A DNA stretch of 43,764 bases from Spirochaetaceae bacterium (lineage in GTDB: Bacteria; Spirochaetota; Spirochaetia; DSM-27196; Alkalispirochaetaceae), in contig REEH01000098.1 of assembly GCA_007695175.1 (NCBI GenBank), positions 1 through 43,764 on the forward strand, given 5' to 3'. The position numbers and the translations under genes were made by a program. Of this stretch, positions 40,370-43,764 are shown piece by piece. The notes under the pieces are model-generated. The model worked only from the letters and a program-made list of their open reading frames with translations, ran no database searches and was not told where the DNA came from. Each line of letters opens with the position of its first letter. Positions within the stretch are counted from its first letter, which is position 1.

Positions 40370-42082
40370 GCAGTGGCCGTATCCGTTGAGGAACTCCAGG
40401 GAACCCTTCAATTGGGAGACCAGGGCGGAAACAAGCTGGAGTCCCAACCCCGTTTCTTCCGCCGGACCCGGGGGTCCCGCCTTCCGGGGAAATCCGACGC
40501 CGCTATCGCCGACGCTGAGATGAAAGGTGTCGCCGACACGGTCAAGAGTAATCGAAATCTCGACCGCTCCCTCCGCGTTCCGGCCATACTTGCAGGAGTT
40601 GGTCATGACCTCACTGGTGATCAGCGCGAGCGGTACGGCATACTCGATCGAAAGGAATATGCTCGTCCCGCCTTCCACCTTCATGAGTATCCGTGGCGCG
40701 GGACCGGTATGCGGTGCGATCCAGACTGTCATCTCCGCCAGGCGTTGCAGCAGGGAAGAAACGTCCACGGCGGCCACGTCGGGCGACTCGTAAAGCATCT
40801 CATGGACGGCCGCCATGGCCCTGATCCGCGACTCCAGGGCACTGCGGAAATGGACCATGTCCCCTGAGTTCTCCTGCTGCAGGCTCACGATGCTGAGAAT
40901 CATCTGCATGTTGTTCTTTACGCGGTGGTGGATCTCCCGCAACAGCACTTCCTTTTCCCGGAGAGAGCGGTCAAGAATAGCTCGCTCCGTCTCCTTTTCC
41001 TCTTCCCGCTTCTGAAGTCGTACCGCCATCCGGTCCACGGCAGAGGCCAGCACAGCGATCTCCGACCTTCCCCGGGGCAGATTCGTACGTGCCTCCAAGC
41101 GGCCCTCGCTTATCGCATGCGCCGTGGATACCAGCACACGAAAACCCCGGGAGAAAACCAGATCGCCCAGAAGGATCGCCGCCGCCAGCGCCAGGAGAAG
41201 CACCGCTGCCATGAGGGCAACGTTGCGAACAATGATCCGGCGCGCCGCGCCGGCAGCGACGTCTTCCGGAACACCCACGAGAACGTAGATATGCGGGTCC
41301 GCGCTCGCCCGCAGGAGAACACGGCGATACGCGTAGTATCGTAAAACACCATCAGATCCGTCGGAGATGAAGGATCCCGTCTCTTCTCCATCCCTCATTC
41401 TTCGCCAGTTCTCATCGGCTATCGGTACCCCGACGGGGTTCGCGAGATTTTCGGGCCGGTAAAAGATTCTGATACCCCGATTGTCGGTGATCCCCACGAT
41501 GTTGGACTCCGGCAACGTCATGCGGTCGAAGAGTTCCCTGTAATCACCCAGATTGTACACAACCGCCAGGACCCCGGTTATGGCTCCCGTCGCATCACGG
41601 AGGGGATGGGCAAAGGGGAACGAGGGAATACCCCCCGCTCGGGCGAGGACAAACTCACCGGCACTGAATCGTCCCTTACCGAGCGCATTCCGGACATGGG
41701 CGCGATCGGAAAGATCCGTTCCCGTCGGGAGCAGGGGTGAAGTGGTAACGATACCTTGATTGTCGGTAACAGCGAAGTTCACGATCTCAGAGTTGTCCCT
41801 GAGCAGAGCGGAGAGGACCAGGGTCTGGACCGGCCGGTTATCCTCCTGGAACGGCTCCAGGGCACCCAGGGTCTCCAGGATACGCTGCACCGCCTGCACA
41901 GTCTCCAGATGCACCTGCGTAATTGATTCCACCTGACGGTGCGCTTCAGCCCGAACAGACTGCTCCAGGGTACGGCCATGTTCAACCCCGGAAACGATGA
42001 TGATGAGCAGTGCCGGGAGGAGAGCACTCACCGTGACGAGAAGGAGAGCGCTCCTGACACTCAGAATGAACTTCCCTTGCAC
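40316..42082 (-). CDS. Sensor histidine kinase, dCache-HAMP-HisKA_2
   Basis: 588 aa from GTG 42082. A first helix (about 5-27) and a second (about 290-315) bracket an extracytoplasmic Cache-type domain (FAVTDNQGIVTTSPL, FAHPLRDATGAITGVLAVVY, VVYNLGDYRELF). A HAMP linker follows. The phosphoacceptor is in REIHHRVKNNMQ (H385, H386), the HisKA_2 form. The ATPase domain has N in SEVMTNSCKYG, DSGVGFP and GLGLQLVSALVSQL. HisKA_2 kinases usually signal to stand-alone or output-domain response regulators; none is encoded here. Cache domains sense small molecules such as organic or amino acids. Convergent overlap with the GH116 gene is 54 bp. Confidence 0.9.
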   Translation of the reverse strand: MQGKFILSVRSALLLVTVSALLPALLIIIVSGVEHGRTLEQSVRAEAHRQVESITQVHLETVQAVQRILETLGALEPFQEDNRPVQTLVLSALLRDNSEIVNFAVTDNQGIVTTSPLLPTGTDLSDRAHVRNALGKGRFSAGEFVLARAGGIPSFPFAHPLRDATGAITGVLAVVYNLGDYRELFDRMTLPESNIVGITDNRGIRIFYRPENLANPVGVPIADENWRRMRDGEETGSFISDGSDGVLRYYAYRRVLLRASADPHIYVLVGVPEDVAAGAARRIIVRNVALMAAVLLLALAAAILLGDLVFSRGFRVLVSTAHAISEGRLEARTNLPRGRSEIAVLASAVDRMAVRLQKREEEKETERAILDRSLREKEVLLREIHHRVKNNMQMILSIVSLQQENSGDMVHFRSALESRIRAMAAVHEMLYESPDVAAVDVSSLLQRLAEMTVWIAPHTGPAPRILMKVEGGTSIFLSIEYAVPLALITSEVMTNSCKYGRNAEGAVEISITLDRVGDTFHLSVGDSGVGFPRKAGPPGPAEETGLGLQLVSALVSQLKGSLEFLNGYGHCSGAVVRVTFPVAEDRLH

Positions 42083-42097
42083 GCACACCTCTTTTTC

Positions 42098-42127
42098 AGT
42101 ATAGAGTGACCGTCTCGCGATTACCAA
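42098..42127 (-). promoter_or_regulatory. Promoter of the histidine kinase gene
   Basis: On minus: TTGGTA (42122-42127), 18 bp spacer, TATACT (42098-42103). The transcript would begin near 42091, about nine bases before GTG 42082, with GAGG at its very 5' end. Confidence 0.45.
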
Positions 42128-42185
42128 TGCAATTCCGCTCCCTCCACATTCCGCGACCGGCTCGGTGATGCCCGGCGATCGCACC

Positions 42186-42214
42186 TTGTTCACACCGGTC
42201 AGGAACGGTATCCT
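42186..42214 (+). promoter_or_regulatory. Promoter of the methyltransferase gene (near-leaderless)
   Basis: TTGTTC (42186-42191), 17 bp spacer, TATCCT (42209-42214), then eight bases to ATG 42223. No Shine-Dalgarno sequence. Confidence 0.4.
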
Positions 42215-42222
42215 TGCGGTTC

Positions 42223-42888
42223 ATGCCGAAACCTTCACATGAGAGCAGTATTACCCGCCGGTCCGATAAAAACGAGGCCTGGAATCAACGGTATCTTGAG
42301 GGCCGCGCCAACTGGTCCGCCGGTCCCTCCCGGGTCGTTGTGGAGACGGAGTCGGCGCTCGATACCACCGGCAACGGAGCAGCGCTGGATCTTGCCTGCG
42401 GGAGCGGTCGCAATGCACTCTACCTGGCCCGTCGGGGCTGGGCTGTAACGGGCGTCGACTTCGCCGAGGAGGCCCTGAGGATCGCCCGGGAACGTGCACG
42501 CCGGGAGGGGTTGGCCATCACATGGCTGCAGCAGAACCTGGAGCGATGGATTCCGGGGGAGGACGCCTTTGACTTCGTCCTGATATGTTACCTGCACCTG
42601 CCCTGGCCTTCCTTCCGCGCTATCCTGGAAAAAGCGGAACGAGCTATCCGGCCGGGAGGCACTCTCCTTGTACTGGGTCACGATCGCATTAATATTACCG
42701 AAGGCACCGGTAAACCCAAGTACGGGAACGTCGCCTACACGCCGGAGGAGGTGGCCGGCGCTCTTGAACGTTGTACCGTGGTGAGAGCCGAGCGCGACCG
42801 GTACGCACCGGATCACGGAAACTCCCACGCGGATCAGATCGATTGCATCGTCCAGGCTTTCAAACCTTCCCGCGGCACACTACAATGA
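42223..42888 (+). CDS. Class I SAM-dependent methyltransferase
   Basis: 221 aa from ATG 42223; TTG 42214 in frame is inside the promoter's -10. Motif I is ALDLACGSGRNALYLARRG (SAM glycine loop), followed by acidic VTGVDFAEEALRIA. FDFVLICYLHLPWP is motif post-II, and PGGTLLVLGHDRIN is motif III. The sequence starts NEAWNQRYLEGRANWSAGP, as in the TehB/thiopurine-type small methyltransferases that act on metalloids or small molecules. The substrate is unknown. An OmpA-domain gene starts 10 bp later behind its own ribosome-binding site, so they may be co-transcribed. Confidence 0.85.
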   Translation: MPKPSHESSITRRSDKNEAWNQRYLEGRANWSAGPSRVVVETESALDTTGNGAALDLACGSGRNALYLARRGWAVTGVDFAEEALRIARERARREGLAITWLQQNLERWIPGEDAFDFVLICYLHLPWPSFRAILEKAERAIRPGGTLLVLGHDRINITEGTGKPKYGNVAYTPEEVAGALERCTVVRAERDRYAPDHGNSHADQIDCIVQAFKPSRGTLQ

Positions 42889-42898
42889 CAGGAGGGGC

Positions 42899-43764
42899 AT
42901 GAGAGAACATTCGGCACAGATCACGATCGAGATCGAGAAGGGGACACTGACCCCGGTTATTGATCTCCGGGGCGGCGCTACCCGCCGCACCGTACCGCTT
43001 ACTACCCTCGTGGACAACCAGCGCCGCGCCCTGGTGCGCGTCTATCTGGTAAAGCCGGACAAGCGGATACTGCTCAAGGAGTTTGACGTAATCGACCTGG
43101 CGCCCGGGCGCAGCGGCGATACGCGATTTCTCCTGTCCACCAGCTTCGACGGTCGTCACGCGCTCACGCTCCATCTGGCGGTGGATGGCCGGAGCTTTGA
43201 CAGTGTCCGTATCAATCTCCGACGGTACCTGCGCAGGCGCGGGAGGATAGCTGCCCTGGCAGCGCTGTTCCTGGCGGCGGCGTTGCTGCTCCTGCTCCTG
43301 CCACGTGCGTGCGAGACCGATGAGGCCGTATCCGTGGTGGCCCCGGCGCCGCCACCGGAGGCCCCTGCTCCTCAGCCCGAGCCGCAACCGGCGCCCGAGC
43401 CGACGGCACCGCGAGCGCCCGAACCGGCGGCACCACCCCCAACGCAACCGGCGCCCGAGCCGCCGACAGCACCTGCACCGCCCCCGACGCCACCCGAGCC
43501 GCAGCCGGCACCTGCACCACCCCCGCCGGAGAGCAGAACCGCGCTCACCCGGGAGCGTACTCTCTACTTCCGCCCCGACGATCCCCGCCTCACGGCGGAG
43601 GCGCTGGACCAGCTGCGCGAACTCGTGGAGGAGCTCTCCGCGGTCGCTCCCGACCTCAGGAACAACATGACGCTGACGATTCGCGGCCACTGCGCTCTCT
43701 CCGGCACCGAAGCGGGCCGAATCGAGCTGTCCCGGCGGCGAGCGGAAAACAGCGCGGCCTTCAT
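42899..43764 (+). CDS. OmpA-domain membrane protein, 3' truncated
   Basis: ATG 42899 after AGGAGGGGC; 288 codons are visible and no stop is reached. The N-terminal ~110 residues form a basic, beta-rich, presumably cytoplasmic domain (TLTPVIDLRGGATRRTVPLT). One helix (about 117-136, very Leu/Ala-rich) follows. Then comes a Pro/Ala/Glu-rich spacer (about 140-215) and the beginning of an OmpA/MotB-like peptidoglycan-binding domain: LTIRGHCALSG and ELSRRRAENSAAF. Gap-free alignment with the OmpA motif GHTDxxG...LSxxRA puts Ala266 where the peptidoglycan-binding Asp usually is, while Arg281 is kept. Likely a cell-wall tether spanning from the cytoplasm. An open frame on the opposite strand (42860-43690) is a GC-driven shadow. 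Confidence 0.85.
   Translation, partial: MREHSAQITIEIEKGTLTPVIDLRGGATRRTVPLTTLVDNQRRALVRVYLVKPDKRILLKEFDVIDLAPGRSGDTRFLLSTSFDGRHALTLHLAVDGRSFDSVRINLRRYLRRRGRIAALAALFLAAALLLLLLPRACETDEAVSVVAPAPPPEAPAPQPEPQPAPEPTAPRAPEPAAPPPTQPAPEPPTAPAPPPTPPEPQPAPAPPPPESRTALTRERTLYFRPDDPRLTAEALDQLRELVEELSAVAPDLRNNMTLTIRGHCALSGTEAGRIELSRRRAENSAAF

Noticed and set aside
1-43764. tRNA, rRNA, CRISPR arrays, insertion sequences, prophage
   Set aside because: Read through all intergenic gaps; no cloverleaf, spaced repeat array, transposase or phage gene was seen, and the gaps are short.

Overview
The window is GC-rich, gene-dense bacterial chromosome with no rRNA, tRNA, insertion sequence, phage gene or CRISPR array visible. 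It suggests a free-living spirochaete (Spirochaetota, Spirochaeta/Alkalispirochaeta-like). This is an inference from a cysteine-less 'VFAGGQ' ABC substrate-binding protein signal typical of that group, a class II (adenosylcobalamin) ribonucleotide reductase, envelope proteins and general gene style. No marker gene proves it.

Layout. 1-5.0 kb: a 5'-truncated PEP/pyruvate-binding (PPDK-like) protein, an M23 envelope peptidase and an exported VWA protein. 5.2-8.5 kb: nrdJ behind a promoter with an NrdR-type box, overlapped by a His-rich NicO/RcnA nickel-cobalt transporter. 8.6-10.1 kb: an outer-membrane-like protein and an FN3 lipoprotein. 10.1-11.8 kb (minus): a ferric-reductase-like membrane protein and lipoprotein ApbE. 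11.9-14.3 kb: a copper island with a cupredoxin-multicopper oxidase-Sco fusion followed by a PCuAC chaperone. 14.3-15.1 kb: uppP. 15.1-18.1 kb (minus): serC, gdhA and a DUF3592 protein. 18.2-20.1 kb: a YcgR/YcgQ-like membrane pair. 20.1-27.5 kb (minus): a candidate small RNA, an SDR, a BNR/sialidase-like protein with an anSME-type radical SAM enzyme, then an aldo/keto reductase - GNAT/membrane fusion - PAP2 - EamA operon.

27.5-31.9 kb carries a HAD phosphatase, an AllD/Ldh-type dehydrogenase divergent from a KDG-kinase-like sugar kinase, and an M20 peptidase. A two-repeat protein of unknown function follows on minus. 32.7-34.7 kb is leuA behind what looks like a complete leucine attenuator: promoter, Leu-rich leader peptide and terminator. 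34.8-40.4 kb is a sugar ABC transporter operon ending in a cytoplasmic GH116 beta-glucosidase-like enzyme, so imported glycosides are probably cleaved inside the cell. It converges on and overlaps a HisKA_2 sensor kinase. The window ends with a methyltransferase and a 3'-truncated OmpA-domain membrane protein.

The main points of interest are: (1) the cupredoxin-MCO-Sco fusion; (2) about nine sigma70-like promoters whose start codon lies at +1 to +4, suggesting frequent leaderless mRNAs; (3) the leu attenuator, whose leader peptide itself looks leaderless; (4) a GNAT fused to a membrane domain resembling a site-2 protease without its zinc ligands; (5) a small RNA gene near 20.1-20.2 kb; and (6) a cobalt/nickel transporter coupled to the B12-dependent reductase.
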